Positions 55,472 to 64,000 of a stretch of DNA of 64,000 bases are shown one piece after another (the first letter of the stretch is position 1; the number at the start of each line of letters is the position of its first letter). A model generated the notes under the pieces. The model had not been told where the DNA came from. It made no database searches and saw only the letters and a list, made by a program, of their open reading frames with translations. This DNA is from Caballeronia pedi. GTDB taxonomy: Bacteria; Pseudomonadota; Gammaproteobacteria; Burkholderiales; Burkholderiaceae. The position numbers were made by a program, and so were the translations under genes. The stretch covers positions 1 through 64,000 of the forward strand of contig NZ_FCOE02000037.1 in assembly GCF_001544915.2 (NCBI RefSeq), read 5' to 3'.

Positions 55472-55932
55472 TGACTCAAGAATCCGCATCGAACAAGATA
55501 ATCGACATCTACACGGACGGCGCCTGCAAAGGCAATCCCGGCCCTGGCGGCTGGGGCGCCCTGCTCCGTTTCGGCTCGCTGGAAAAGGAACTGTTCGGCG
55601 GCGAGCCCGCGACCACCAACAACCGCATGGAGCTGATGGCCGTGATCTCCGCGCTCGAGGCGCTGAAACGCCCGTGCCACGCGATCATCCACACCGATTC
55701 GCAGTATGTGCAGAAAGGCATCAGCGAATGGATCCACGGCTGGAAGAAAAAAAACTGGATGACGGCCGCGAAGACGCCGGTCAAGAACGCCGATCTCTGG
55801 AAGCGGCTCGACGCGCTCGTCGCGCAGCATGAGATCGAATGGCGCTGGGTCAAGGGCCACGCCGGTCATCCCGAGAACGAACGCGCCGATGCGCTCGCCA
55901 ATCGCGGCGTGACCTCGCTCGCGGACAGCTAA
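55471..55932 (+). CDS. rnhA: ribonuclease HI
   Basis: ATG 55471 overlaps the previous stop (TGATG). The 153-residue protein has the RNase H core: IDIYTDGACKGNPGPGGWG with the first Asp, NNRMELMAVISALEAL with the Glu, HTDSQYVQKGISEW with the next Asp, a basic handle (HGWKKKNWM) and KGHAGHPENERADALAN with the last Asp. It degrades RNA in RNA-DNA hybrids. It is followed after 18 bases by dnaQ. Confidence 0.97.
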   Translation: MTQESASNKIIDIYTDGACKGNPGPGGWGALLRFGSLEKELFGGEPATTNNRMELMAVISALEALKRPCHAIIHTDSQYVQKGISEWIHGWKKKNWMTAAKTPVKNADLWKRLDALVAQHEIEWRWVKGHAGHPENERADALANRGVTSLADS

Positions 55933-55950
55933 TCAACTTACACGCCATCT

Positions 55951-56688
55951 ATGCGCCAACTGATACTGGACACCGAAACCACCGGCCTGAACGCGAGAAC
56001 GGGCGACCGGATCATCGAAATCGGCTGCGTCGAGCTGGTGAATCGCCGGCTGACCGGCAATAACCTGCACCTCTACGTGAACCCCGGGCGCGACAGCGAT
56101 CCCGGCGCGCTCGCGGTGCACGGCCTGACCACCGAATTCCTGAGCGACAAACCGAAGTTCGCGGAGATCGCCGCGCAACTGCGCGATTTCATCGCCGGCG
56201 CGGAGTTGATCATCCATAACGCGCCCTTCGACGTCGGCTTTCTCGACATGGAATTTGCGCAACTCGGGCTGCCGAAGCTGTCCGAGACATGCGGCGGCGT
56301 GATCGACTCGCTCGCGCAGGCCAAGCAGATGTTCCCCGGCAAGCGCAATTCGCTCGACGCGCTATGCGACCGCTTCGGCATCAGCAACGCGCATCGCACG
56401 CTGCACGGCGCACTGCTCGACTCGGAACTACTCGCGGAAGTCTATCTGGCGATGACGCGCGGCCAGGAAAGCCTTGTCATCGACATGCTCGGCGACCAGC
56501 AGGCATCGGGCTCGATTTCGACGTCACGCGTCGCGTTCGATGATCTCGATCTGCCGGTGCTCGCAGCAAGCGCGGAAGAGCTCGCAGCGCATGAGGCCGT
56601 GCTGTCCGGCCTCGACAAGGCGGTCAAGGGCACGAGCGTATGGCGCACGGAACCTGCCCCGGCAGAAGGCGACGCCGTTCCCGCGTAG
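55951..56688 (+). CDS. dnaQ: DNA polymerase III epsilon subunit (proofreading exonuclease)
   Basis: The 245-residue protein has the three exonuclease motifs of the DEDDh family: LILDTETTGLNARTG (ExoI, D-x-E), HNAPFDVGFLDMEF (ExoII, Asp) and HRTLHGALLDSELLAEVY (ExoIII with the catalytic His and Asp). A C-terminal segment of about 60 residues would bind the alpha subunit. It proofreads replication errors. It closes the methyltransferase-rnhA-dnaQ series ahead of tRNA-Val. Confidence 0.96.
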   Translation: MRQLILDTETTGLNARTGDRIIEIGCVELVNRRLTGNNLHLYVNPGRDSDPGALAVHGLTTEFLSDKPKFAEIAAQLRDFIAGAELIIHNAPFDVGFLDMEFAQLGLPKLSETCGGVIDSLAQAKQMFPGKRNSLDALCDRFGISNAHRTLHGALLDSELLAEVYLAMTRGQESLVIDMLGDQQASGSISTSRVAFDDLDLPVLAASAEELAAHEAVLSGLDKAVKGTSVWRTEPAPAEGDAVPA

Positions 56689-56756
56689 TTTTTTTCGATT
56701 TTGCTTTAACAAGCCCTTTACGAAACGCGAAACGCCTGACATAATCTTGCTACTTC

Positions 56757-56831
56757 GGGTGGTTAGCTCAGCGGTAGAGCACTGCCTTCACACGGCAGGG
56801 GTCACTGGTTCGATCCCAGTACTACCCACCA
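56757..56831 (+). tRNA. tRNA-Val (CAC)
   Basis: The acceptor GGGTGGT pairs with ACTACCC with one G-T pair, followed by A and encoded CCA (the sequence ends ACCA). The anticodon loop TTCACAC carries CAC. The T loop is TTCGATC. All arms are complete. Confidence 0.97.
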
Positions 56832-56870
56832 GGATTCTGGTGTTGGTAAAGACAAGCACCGAAGAACAAA

Positions 56871-56901
56871 AGGCCCAGGTTTCACGACCTGGGCCTTTTT
56901 C
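56871..56901. terminator. terminator after tRNA-Val
   Basis: AGGCCCAGGT (56871-56880), loop TTCACG, ACCTGGGCCT (56887-56896), TTTT. A-rich sequence on the other side lets it also serve the converging DUF2214-like gene. Confidence 0.9.
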
Positions 56902-56933
56902 ATTTTCAGCGTCGCCACGCGCTCACCGCGCAT

Positions 56934-57407
56934 CTAAGACGCCCAAACGCCCCGCGCCATGCCGCTCGCGGCGATCACCATCACCATCACGAGTCCTGCT
57001 TCCAGATCGCTCATCCACGCGAAGCGCCGTGCGCGCGTGAGATCGATCGGCCCGCCCTGCGCAAGCGCGATGCGCCAGCGGATCAGGGCCAGCATCGGCG
57101 AGACTTCGATCAGCAGAATCACAACCAGCGCCGTCATCTTCAAATGGAAAAGCGGCTCGTGCAGATAGTACGCGCCGCCCTTCTCGAAGCCGCCGAACGC
57201 GCGCGTCACGCCGGTCACGATCAGCACGATCGCGGTGATGCCCCACACGCTGTCCAAGCGAAATACGTCACGCAGGCGCAGTTCGTTGGCCTGAATGGAT
57301 TGCGCGGCATCGATGCGCCGCAGCGCGCGGGCGCGCGCGAGCACCGAACCGAGCGCGAAACCGAAAGCAAGCAGATGAAGCGCGGCCAGCAACCAGCGTA
57401 TCAGCAT
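56934..57407 (-). CDS. DUF2214-family membrane protein
   Basis: The 157-residue protein has four membrane helices (LLAALHLLAFGFALGSVLA; WGITAIVLIVTGVTRAF; MTALVVILLIEVSPMLALI; LEAGLVMVMVIAASGM). His 12, the central RLDSVWG and HEPLFHLKM fit DUF2214 proteins, whose histidines might bind haem. The function is not established. It is on the minus strand, converging with tRNA-Val. Confidence 0.8.
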   Translation of the reverse strand: MLIRWLLAALHLLAFGFALGSVLARARALRRIDAAQSIQANELRLRDVFRLDSVWGITAIVLIVTGVTRAFGGFEKGGAYYLHEPLFHLKMTALVVILLIEVSPMLALIRWRIALAQGGPIDLTRARRFAWMSDLEAGLVMVMVIAASGMARGVWAS

Positions 57408-57479
57408 CCTTTCCTCCCGGAAGAGATCGGAACGACGTGCGGCAATTCAGGCTAACGATGTCCGGCGAATGCGGGTGAT

Positions 57480-58310
57480 TCAGACCTGCCGCAGCGTGGC
57501 ATCGAGCGCCCGCGCGGCGTTGCGATCGCCTTCGCTCGCGAGCGGCGCGCGGAACACGGTGGTGCGATTGTGCCCGGCCGCGGCGGGCGAGTCCCACAGC
57601 AATTCGACTTTCGGCCGACGCGCGAACACGCCGCGCCGGACTTCTCCGCTTGCGCGGATCGACGGACCGGCGGGCTCGGTGGCCGGCGCGAGAATCGTCG
57701 TGGAAGGCGAAACCTCCGGCGACGGGGCCGGCCATTTCAGCGACAACTCGCGCGCATCGTACTGGCCGAGCTTACGGCTTTCCGCCCAGACCACGGCCGT
57801 GCGCGTGACGGGATCGAGCGAAATCGCATAGCGGCCGATCGCGAAACGGCGCGCCGCGATGTTGGTGCGCCAGAGCGCGCGCGGCCGGCAGATCCACATG
57901 ATCACGGCATACAGCGCCGGGCCGACGACGAGCCAGCCGTTGGTCTCGGCGAGCGCCTGCGTGAAGCGCCGCCAGCCGGCGCTCCAGACGAACGCACCGA
58001 CGGAGAACATCGCAAAACCGAAGGTCAGGAGCGCGAGCAGGCGCAGCGCCTGCCGCAGCCATTGCGGCAGCGGATGCAGCGGCCGCTCCATGCGCGCCTT
58101 CGCGCCCGGCAGCACGACGAGCAGAAAGATCAGGACGAGGTTCAGACAGGCCCACGGCGACGACGTCATCCCGCGCAGCGAGGACAGATAGCCCATCTGC
58201 GACATCGAGAACGCCCACCGCGCCGCAAGCACCAGCCCGATCGCCCGCAGGGCGAACACGGTGCCGGCGCCCGGTGCCGGGCTCGCGCTGATTTGCTTGG
58301 GTCTTGCCAA
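57480..58310 (-). CDS. membrane protein of unknown function
   Basis: I prefer TTG 58310, because CAGGAG lies eight bases upstream. An ATG at 58340 is possible. The product has about 276 residues. The N-terminal half has about four membrane helices (GTVFALRAIGLVLAARWAF; CLNLVLIFLLVVLPG; LLALLTFGFAMFSVGAFVW; LVVGPALYAVIMWICRP). The C-terminal half (from about residue 150) is a soluble beta-rich domain (FAIGRYAISLDPVTRTAVVW), probably cytoplasmic. No family is recognised. It is isolated between a DUF2214 gene and a glycosyltransferase gene. Confidence 0.7.
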   Translation of the reverse strand: MARPKQISASPAPGAGTVFALRAIGLVLAARWAFSMSQMGYLSSLRGMTSSPWACLNLVLIFLLVVLPGAKARMERPLHPLPQWLRQALRLLALLTFGFAMFSVGAFVWSAGWRRFTQALAETNGWLVVGPALYAVIMWICRPRALWRTNIAARRFAIGRYAISLDPVTRTAVVWAESRKLGQYDARELSLKWPAPSPEVSPSTTILAPATEPAGPSIRASGEVRRGVFARRPKVELLWDSPAAAGHNRTTVFRAPLASEGDRNAARALDATLRQV

Positions 58311-58458
58311 AGGAAAAACTCCTGTCCACGAACGATGCATGCCGCTTCGCGCACTGCGAAGCCCGGTCATTATAGGGAGATTACGGATGTCGTCAGAGGT
58401 TTCACAACCGTAGCGCGGTCTGCCGCGCGAAAGGCATGCCTGTATGTGCTATTACGAC

Positions 58459-58493
58459 AACGCCCCGCGCGCCTTGAGGCGCGCGGGGCGTTG
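58459..58493. other. 15-bp GC-rich perfect hairpin
   Basis: AACGCCCCGCGCGCC, loop TTGA, GGCGCGCGGGGCGTT. On the plus strand GTTTT follows, but no plus-strand gene precedes. On the minus strand no U-run follows the glycosyltransferase end. It may still stop or stabilise that message. Confidence 0.5.
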
Positions 58494-58530
58494 TTTTGCA
58501 GCCTCTGCCGCGCGAGGCGGCAAGACTTGC

Positions 58531-59595
58531 TCAGCTTGCGTTGACTTCGCGCAGCACCGTGCGGCGCTTCTGGCGCAGCATCTCTTCGTACACGCTGACG
58601 TAGTTGCGCGCCATCACCTTCGACGAGAAGCGCGCTTCGAACGCGGCGCGGACCTTCGCGCGCGACAGCGTATCGAGACGCTTGACCGCGGCGATCGCGC
58701 TCAGCTCATCTTCGACGACGAAGCCCGACACGCCGTTCTCGATCACTTCCGGCACCGAACCGCGATTGAACGCGATCACCGGTGTGCCGCAGGCCATCGC
58801 CTCGATCATCACCAGACCGAAGGGCTCCGGCCAGTCGATCGGGAACAGCAGCGCGTGCGCGTTGCCGAGGAACTCGGTCTTTTCGGCTTCGCTGATTTCA
58901 CCGATGTACTCGACGTGCGGCAGCGCGAAGAGCGGCTTGATCTCTTCTTCGTAGTACGCGCGGTCGGCCTTGTCGAGCTTCGCGGCGATCTTGATCTTCA
59001 TGCCCGCGGCCTGCGCGATGCGGATGGCGCGATCGACACGCTTTTCCGGCGAGATGCGGCCGAGGAACGCGAGATAACCCGGCTCGACGTTCGGAATCGG
59101 CTTGAGCAGGTTTTCCGGCAGGCCGTGATAGACCGTCGAAAGCCAGTTCGCTTGCGGCAGCGGCTGACGCTGGTTGTCCGAAATCGAAATGACCGGCACG
59201 TCGCTGAACGTGCTGAAGATCGGCTGCAGTTCGGGCAGATCGAGACGGCCGTGCATCGTCGTCAGGAACGGCACCGGCTGACGCGCGAACAGCGAGAACG
59301 GGTAGTAATCGATATGGAAGTGCAGCACGTCGAACTCATCCGCGCGGCGGCGGACTTCCTCGAGCAGCAGCATGTGCGGCGCCATCGTGTCGCGGATGGT
59401 CGGGTCGAGGCGCAGCGCCTGCGGCCAGAATGCTTCGAGCTTCGCGGACGTTTGCGAATCACCGCTCGCGAAGAGCGTGACGTCGTGTCCAGCATCCACG
59501 AGTGCCTCGGTCAGATAAGACACCACGCGTTCCGTGCCGCCATACAGCTTCGGCGGAACAGCTTCGTGGAGGGGCGCGATTTGAGCGATTCGCAT
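58531..59595 (-). CDS. GT4-family glycosyltransferase
   Basis: The 354-residue protein begins MRIAQIAPLHEAVPPKLYGGTERVV-like (GT-B fold glycine loop, split here). It has HFHIDYYPF, LGRISPEKRVDRAI (nucleotide-sugar site) and the E-x7-E-like motif in PEPFGLVMIEAMACGTPVIA. These identify a retaining GT4 enzyme. The acceptor and donor cannot be read off. Relatives act on trehalose-type and lipid or polysaccharide substrates. It is separated from the exporter by a large non-coding gap. The start ATG 59595 fits the family N-terminus. Confidence 0.88.
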   Translation of the reverse strand: MRIAQIAPLHEAVPPKLYGGTERVVSYLTEALVDAGHDVTLFASGDSQTSAKLEAFWPQALRLDPTIRDTMAPHMLLLEEVRRRADEFDVLHFHIDYYPFSLFARQPVPFLTTMHGRLDLPELQPIFSTFSDVPVISISDNQRQPLPQANWLSTVYHGLPENLLKPIPNVEPGYLAFLGRISPEKRVDRAIRIAQAAGMKIKIAAKLDKADRAYYEEEIKPLFALPHVEYIGEISEAEKTEFLGNAHALLFPIDWPEPFGLVMIEAMACGTPVIAFNRGSVPEVIENGVSGFVVEDELSAIAAVKRLDTLSRAKVRAAFEARFSSKVMARNYVSVYEEMLRQKRRTVLREVNAS

Positions 59596-60421
59596 GTTCG
59601 TGAAACTCCTAATGAAAGGTCAGGCAAGAACTACTGTCATGTTGACGTTGGGGAGCGAATCGCTCGGCTCGGGCGAAGCTAGCCGCGGCGCGTGGGCCGC
59701 GGCGCTGGTGCTGATGCTCGAGTGAAAAAGCGTGGTCGCCCGATCACTGGTTTGGCGCGCAGGCGTTCGAACCAAGCAAGTGCGGTTCCATATCTCGAAA
59801 ATCGCCGCGCGCCAGCAATTAACGCGTGTGTGCTTCGGCGGTTGACCGGAACTTGCAAAAACCTGTCGATGACCTAGGGGCAAACCCGGAGCGGATTATG
59901 GAGCTTTTTACAGAGTCACGGCGGTAGTCATTTCAACTTATTTACCTTGTTACACGCGGGATACATTTTGCAAACCCCTGTTTATTAAGGTTGTTCTACA
60001 TTGGAGCACGGGCTTCGACAATGCCCGGGCGGCGGCACGCACTTCACGACGGCAAATCAGCCGCGGCCGATGCCTGGCGCGACGCGTGCTTTTCAGCATC
60101 GCTGCCGCGACGCAACACCGAAGCGCCCGCCAGGCTGGCGAGCGCTTCATCGCAAAAAACTGCGCAATGTGCTTACAATGCGCGCCCATGCCGTAAGCCG
60201 TGCGCCCGGCAGCCAGCCGGCACCGGTGACGGCCCGATTTTCACCCCGGGCGATGTTCGGACGGCCACATGCACCGAGCATCATGTGCCCAAAGACGCGT
60301 TGCCTCATCGCGATACTGGCTACAATTCGTGATGGAGACGGCGCAGCGTCGCCTCGCTTGACGTCAGTCGCGCCGGATCGGGCGACGCATCGCATGCCGG
60401 TTGCCGCAGACGATACCGCGC
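59596..60421. other. long non-coding gap between glycosyltransferase and exporter
   Basis: No frame has plausible protein sequence. The centre (about 59910-60000) is AT-rich and may hold promoters for the divergent genes. I see no repeat, tRNA or terminator in it. A small RNA or short unseen gene is possible. Confidence 0.45.
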
Positions 60422-62302
60422 ATGGCACTGCCCGAAGGCGCAACACACGCTCAACCGCTCTACGACCAAAAAAGACCATTGGACCAACTCACCGTCTCCC
60501 AGCGTAACGCGCACAATGCGAAGCTTTCGAGCTACGCGCATCGCCCGCTCGCGTTCCTGCTGCGCTACATCCGCCGGCATCCGGTCGCCCATGCCATCGT
60601 GCTCTTCAGCGTGTTCGCCGCGGTCGGCTGCGCGCTCGCCTCGCAGTACGCGATCAAACATCTGATCGATGTGCTCGGACAGGGCCGCGGACATCCCGGC
60701 CCGCTCTGGGGCGCGTTCATGATCCTCGTCGGGCTGATCGCCGCCGACAACCTGCTATGGCGGGTCGGCGGCTGGGTCGGCGCGCACGTGTTCGTGATCG
60801 TCACGGGCGACTTGCGCAAGGATCTCTTCTCCTATCTGTCCGGCCATTCGCCCACATACTTTTCCGAGAAACAGCCCGGCATGCTCGCGAGCCGGATCAC
60901 GGCGACCTCGAACGCGATCTACACCTCCGAGAACGTGATGGCGTGGAACGTCCTGCCGCCGTGCATCGCGGTGCTGGGCGCGATCGTGATGATCGTCTCC
61001 GTCAATCCGCTGATGGCCGCGGGCCTGATGACCGCGTCGGTGATTCTCTCGCTGATCCTCTACCGGCTGGCCAAGCGCGGCTCGGCCCGGCATCACAGCT
61101 TTGCGTCGAAAGCGGCGTCGGTCGACGGCGAGCTCGTCGACGTGATCGGCAACATGGCGCTCGTGCGCGCGTTCGGCATGACGTTCCGCGAGCAGAAGCG
61201 CTTCGGCTCGACGGTGAAGGCGGAAATGGTCGCGCGCCAGCAAAGCCTGCTGTACCTCGAAAAGCTGCGCCTGTTCCACGCGGTCGTGACGGCGATTCTC
61301 TCCGCCGGCCTGCTCGGCTGGGCGCTGTGGCTGTGGTCGCAGGGCCGCGCGACTTCGGGCGATATCGTGCTCGTCAGCTCGCTCGGCTTCACGATCCTGC
61401 ACGGCACGCGCGATCTGGCGGTCGCCCTCGTCGACGTGACGCAACACGTCGCGCGTCTCGCCGAAGCCGTGCAGACGCTGCTGGAGCCGCACGGTATGCC
61501 GGACCGGTCGGATGCGACCGAACTCGTGCCGCAAGGCGGCCGCGTCGATTTCGACAACGTCACGTTCGCCTATCCGCGCCGCCGTCCGATTCTCGACAAC
61601 TTCCATCTGCACATCGAGCCGGGCCAGCGCGTCGGGCTGATCGGCAAGTCGGGCGCGGGCAAGTCGACCGTGCTCGCGCTGCTGCAACGCTTCTACGAGA
61701 CGCAGAAAGGCAGCATCAGGATCGACAGCCAGGATATCGGCGCGATCACGCAGGACAGCCTGCGCCATGCCATCGCGCTGGTGCCGCAGGATATTTCGCT
61801 GTTCCACCGCACCGTGTTCGAGAACATCGCTTACGGGCGTCCGGAGGCGAGCCGCGAAGAAGTGCTCGCCGCCGCGCGCGAGGCACGCTGCACGGACTTC
61901 ATCGAAGCGATGCCGGAAGGTTTCGACACGATCGTCGGCGACCGTGGCGTGAAGCTGTCGGGCGGCCAGCGCCAGCGCATCGCGATCGCGCGCGCGATCC
62001 TGAAGAACGCGCCCATTCTGCTGCTCGACGAAGCCACGTCCGCGCTCGACAGCGCATCGGAAGAAGCGATCCAGCAGGCGCTCGACCGGCTGATGGTCGG
62101 CCGCACGGTGATCGCGATCGCGCACCGCCTGTCGACGCTGCAGAACTTCGACCGCATCATCGTGATGAGCGCGGGCAAGGTCATCGACGACGGCTCGCCG
62201 CAGGAATTGCGCGATCGTCCGGGGCTGTATCGCGAGTTGCTCGCGAAGCAGCACGGCAAGGTGCCGTCGATCGTCGCGACGCCGCACAAGCAGCCGGCGT
62301 AG
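60422..62302 (+). CDS. ABC exporter, MsbA/lipid-A type (fused permease-ATPase)
   Basis: From ATG 60422 the 626-residue protein has an N-terminal six-helix exporter domain (about 60-330) and a C-terminal ATPase with Walker A GKSGAGKST, Q-loop VPQDISLFHRTVFENIAYG, signature LSGGQRQR, Walker B ILLLDEATSALD and His switch IAHRLST. The fused single-chain form with DEATSALDS suits multidrug/lipid A exporters of the MsbA class. The substrate is not certain. The gene stands alone: no lipid A genes are in view, but a glycosyltransferase lies upstream. A terminator follows and otsA converges. Confidence 0.9.
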   Translation: MALPEGATHAQPLYDQKRPLDQLTVSQRNAHNAKLSSYAHRPLAFLLRYIRRHPVAHAIVLFSVFAAVGCALASQYAIKHLIDVLGQGRGHPGPLWGAFMILVGLIAADNLLWRVGGWVGAHVFVIVTGDLRKDLFSYLSGHSPTYFSEKQPGMLASRITATSNAIYTSENVMAWNVLPPCIAVLGAIVMIVSVNPLMAAGLMTASVILSLILYRLAKRGSARHHSFASKAASVDGELVDVIGNMALVRAFGMTFREQKRFGSTVKAEMVARQQSLLYLEKLRLFHAVVTAILSAGLLGWALWLWSQGRATSGDIVLVSSLGFTILHGTRDLAVALVDVTQHVARLAEAVQTLLEPHGMPDRSDATELVPQGGRVDFDNVTFAYPRRRPILDNFHLHIEPGQRVGLIGKSGAGKSTVLALLQRFYETQKGSIRIDSQDIGAITQDSLRHAIALVPQDISLFHRTVFENIAYGRPEASREEVLAAAREARCTDFIEAMPEGFDTIVGDRGVKLSGGQRQRIAIARAILKNAPILLLDEATSALDSASEEAIQQALDRLMVGRTVIAIAHRLSTLQNFDRIIVMSAGKVIDDGSPQELRDRPGLYRELLAKQHGKVPSIVATPHKQPA

Positions 62303-62320
62303 ACGCTTGTCAGTGTGAGA

Positions 62321-62354
62321 AGGCCGCGTTCCCGAGAGGAAACGCGGCCTTTTT
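62321..62354 (+). terminator. terminator of the ABC exporter
   Basis: AGGCCGCGTT (62321-62330), 10-base loop, AACGCGGCCT (62341-62350), then TTTT. It abuts the end of the converging otsA gene. Confidence 0.87.
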
Positions 62355-63732
62355 ATGTCTTCAGATCGCGCAGGAAGTTGTCGCGCCAGACGGAGACGTT
62401 GTTGTCGCGAAGCTGCTGCATCATCTCGTCGTAGCGCGCGCGGCGCTCGGCGAGCGGCATCTTGAGCGCGGCGGCGAGCGCATCGGCCATGCCGTCGACA
62501 TCGAGCGGATTGACGATAAGCGCCGCCGTCAGCTCGCGCGCCGCGCCCGCGAACTGCGACAGCACGAGCACGCCGGGATCGTCCGGGTCCTGTGCCGACA
62601 CATATTCCTTTGCGACCAGATTCATGCCGTCGCGCAACGGCGTGACGAGGCCGACATGCGCCTCGCGAAACAGCGCCGCGAGCACCGGCCGCTCGTACTG
62701 ACGATGGATATAGCGGATCGGCGTCCAGTCCAGCTCGGCATAGCGGCCGTTGATGCGGCCCGATTCCGCTTCGAGTTGCAGACGGATGTCGCGGTAGGCA
62801 TCGACATCCGAGCGCGTAGGCGGCGCGATCTGCAGGAACGACACGTTGTTGCGCTGATGCGAATCGTGCTCGATCAGGCGCTCGAACGCGCGAAAGCGCT
62901 CGACCAGACCCTTCGAATAATCCAGCCGATCGACGCTCATCACGAGCTTGCGATGATGCAGCGTCGACTTGACGATCTCGACGTCGCGGCCGCTTTCGCC
63001 GTCCTTCGCGAGCGCGGCGATCTCGTCGGGATAGACGCCGATCGGATACGCCGCCGCGCGCAGCGTCTGACCGAACGCGCGAACCTCGACCGGCTTCGCG
63101 CCGTCGCGCAGCAACGTGCCGTCCGCTTCCGTTTCGATGTAATCGCAGAACGCGCGCAGATCCGGTTCGGTCTGAAAGCCGAGCAGATCGAACGCGCACA
63201 GCGCCTCCACCAGTTCGCGATGACGCGGCACGCTCAACAGAATCTGCGCCGCCGGAAACGGAATATGCAGAAAGAAGCCGATCCGGTTTTTCACGCCCAG
63301 GCGTCGCAGTGCCTGCGCGAACGGAATCAGGTGATAGTCGTGCACCCAGATCACGTCGTCGGGCCTGAGCAGCGGCGCGAGCTGCTCGGCGAGCCAGCGG
63401 TTCACGCGGCAATAGCCATCGTATTCGTGCCGGTCGAACTCGATCAGGTCCGGGCGATAGTGAAACGCGGGCCACAGCGTCGCGTTGGAAAAGCCGCGAT
63501 AGTACTGATCGTAATCGCGCCGCACGAGCCCGATGGTCGCGAAGGTCACCGGCCCGTGCTCTTCGAGCTTGATGCCTTCTGGATGAGACGCGAGCACGTC
63601 GCCGCTCCAGCCGAACCACATGCCGCCGGTTTCCTTCAACGCGTCATAGACGCCGACGGCAAGCCCGCCCGCCGCGGGGCCGCCTTCGGAAATCGGCGCG
63701 ACGCGGTTCGATACGATGATCAGCCGGCTCAC
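62353..63732 (-). CDS. otsA: trehalose-6-phosphate synthase OtsA
   Basis: The 459-residue GT20 enzyme starts at GTG 63732, which overlaps the otsB stop by four bases (GTGA). Motifs: LIIVSNRVAP, GGPAAGGLAVGV, VWVHDYHLIPFA, RIGFFLHIPFPAAQIL, SVDRLDYSKGL (nucleotide-sugar site), TPLRDGMNLVAKEYV and LVLSQFAGAARELT. It makes trehalose-6-phosphate from UDP-glucose and glucose-6-phosphate. OtsB removes the phosphate. The pair gives osmotic and desiccation protection. Confidence 0.96.
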   Translation of the reverse strand: MSRLIIVSNRVAPISEGGPAAGGLAVGVYDALKETGGMWFGWSGDVLASHPEGIKLEEHGPVTFATIGLVRRDYDQYYRGFSNATLWPAFHYRPDLIEFDRHEYDGYCRVNRWLAEQLAPLLRPDDVIWVHDYHLIPFAQALRRLGVKNRIGFFLHIPFPAAQILLSVPRHRELVEALCAFDLLGFQTEPDLRAFCDYIETEADGTLLRDGAKPVEVRAFGQTLRAAAYPIGVYPDEIAALAKDGESGRDVEIVKSTLHHRKLVMSVDRLDYSKGLVERFRAFERLIEHDSHQRNNVSFLQIAPPTRSDVDAYRDIRLQLEAESGRINGRYAELDWTPIRYIHRQYERPVLAALFREAHVGLVTPLRDGMNLVAKEYVSAQDPDDPGVLVLSQFAGAARELTAALIVNPLDVDGMADALAAALKMPLAERRARYDEMMQQLRDNNVSVWRDNFLRDLKT

Positions 63733-64000
63733 GCGTGCTTCCCCGCCGTGCCCGCGATCACCTGCAGCCAGTCGAGCAGCAATTCGACCGATTCGATGCG
63801 CGCGCGCGCGACCGTATCGCCCGCGCCGATCTTGATGGACAGGCCGTCGAACTCGTTGACCACGGCGAAACCCTTTTCGTCGGTGAGATCGTCGCCGATG
63901 AACACGGGCTTGCGGCCCGTGAACGGCGGCTCGGCCATGTACGCGCGCACCGCGCGTCCCTTGTCGACGTCCTTCGGCTTGATCTCGTAGACCATCTTGC
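63729..64000 (-). CDS. otsB: trehalose-6-phosphate phosphatase OtsB, C-terminal part
   Basis: Only the last 90 residues are in the window. The gene continues past 64000. GKMVYEIKPKDVDKGRAV and VFIGDDLTDEKGFAVVNE are the HAD phosphatase end, in which the DD pair binds Mg for dephosphorylation of trehalose-6-phosphate. It overlaps otsA by four bases and is transcribed ahead of it, so the two form an operon. Confidence 0.93.
   Translation of the reverse strand, partial: KMVYEIKPKDVDKGRAVRAYMAEPPFTGRKPVFIGDDLTDEKGFAVVNEFDGLSIKIGAGDTVARARIESVELLLDWLQVIAGTAGKHA

Noticed and set aside
58459..58493. Intrinsic terminator of the glycosyltransferase gene
   Set aside because: The stem is strong, but no U-run follows on the minus strand, so it is listed only as a hairpin.
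60757..63990. Long antisense frames across the ABC exporter and otsA
   Set aside because: Same codon-bias shadow: no domain can be recognised and both strand partners are full-length conserved genes.

Overview
The window looks like one contig of a high-GC betaproteobacterium of the family Burkholderiaceae. Caballeronia or Paraburkholderia fits best. The evidence is gene order (pstSCAB-phoU-phoB-phoR beside ppk/ppx, ftsH-folP-glmM, carAB-greA, gloB/methyltransferase/rnhA/dnaQ), an OlsB ornithine-lipid acyltransferase, and protein sequences that read like Burkholderia orthologues. There is no rRNA and no CRISPR array. Three tRNAs are present: Arg-TCT, Pro-TGG and Val-CAC.

Region 1 (1-6.0 kb) is an accessory segment. 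It holds the end of an IS30-type transposase, a stranded fragment of PEP carboxylase, an HNH endonuclease, small secreted or membrane proteins, and a phage terminase small subunit with no large subunit. A 62-bp imperfect direct repeat flanks the terminase unit. The intergenic parts are visibly richer in A+T than the rest of the window.

Region 2 (6.0-21.3 kb) is a signalling and motility island. It has two chemoreceptors, each followed by a paralogous small protein of about 115 residues. It also has a PAS-PAS-GGDEF diguanylate cyclase, a PilZ protein, flhDC, a putative globin-GAF-EAL phosphodiesterase, an orphan NarL-type regulator, two FNR paralogues with complete Fe-S cysteine sets, and a membrane PAS-GGDEF protein. 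FNR-type boxes (TTGAT-N4-ATCAA or close) lie upstream of both chemoreceptors and of flhD, each at the same distance from a possible -10 element. A further box lies between FNR paralogue 2 and the last GGDEF gene. A perfect plus-strand terminator between the two fnr genes follows no plus-strand gene, so it probably ends a small RNA. Together this suggests oxygen-controlled chemotaxis, flagellar master regulation and c-di-GMP turnover.

Region 3 (21.3-29.2 kb) is mixed housekeeping: tRNA-Arg, uppP, a micro-protein, an aldose epimerase, an LysM-M23 lipoprotein, tRNA-Pro, sixA, olsB and ppx. Region 4 (29.4-38.5 kb) is the phosphate/polyphosphate locus. ppk lies opposite the pst-pho operon, with Pho-box-like sequences before ppk and pstS. 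Region 5 (38.5-51.9 kb) is core: glmM, folP, ftsH, rlmE, yhbY, greA, carB, carA and an MFS transporter. Region 6 (52-64 kb) holds mltD, gloB, a methyltransferase, rnhA, dnaQ, tRNA-Val, two membrane proteins, a GT4 glycosyltransferase, an MsbA-like exporter and an otsB-otsA trehalose operon cut by the window end.

Many long open frames antisense to core genes are codon-bias shadows and are not annotated. Several genes appear to start at GTG or TTG, and those starts were chosen from Shine-Dalgarno position and family N-termini.
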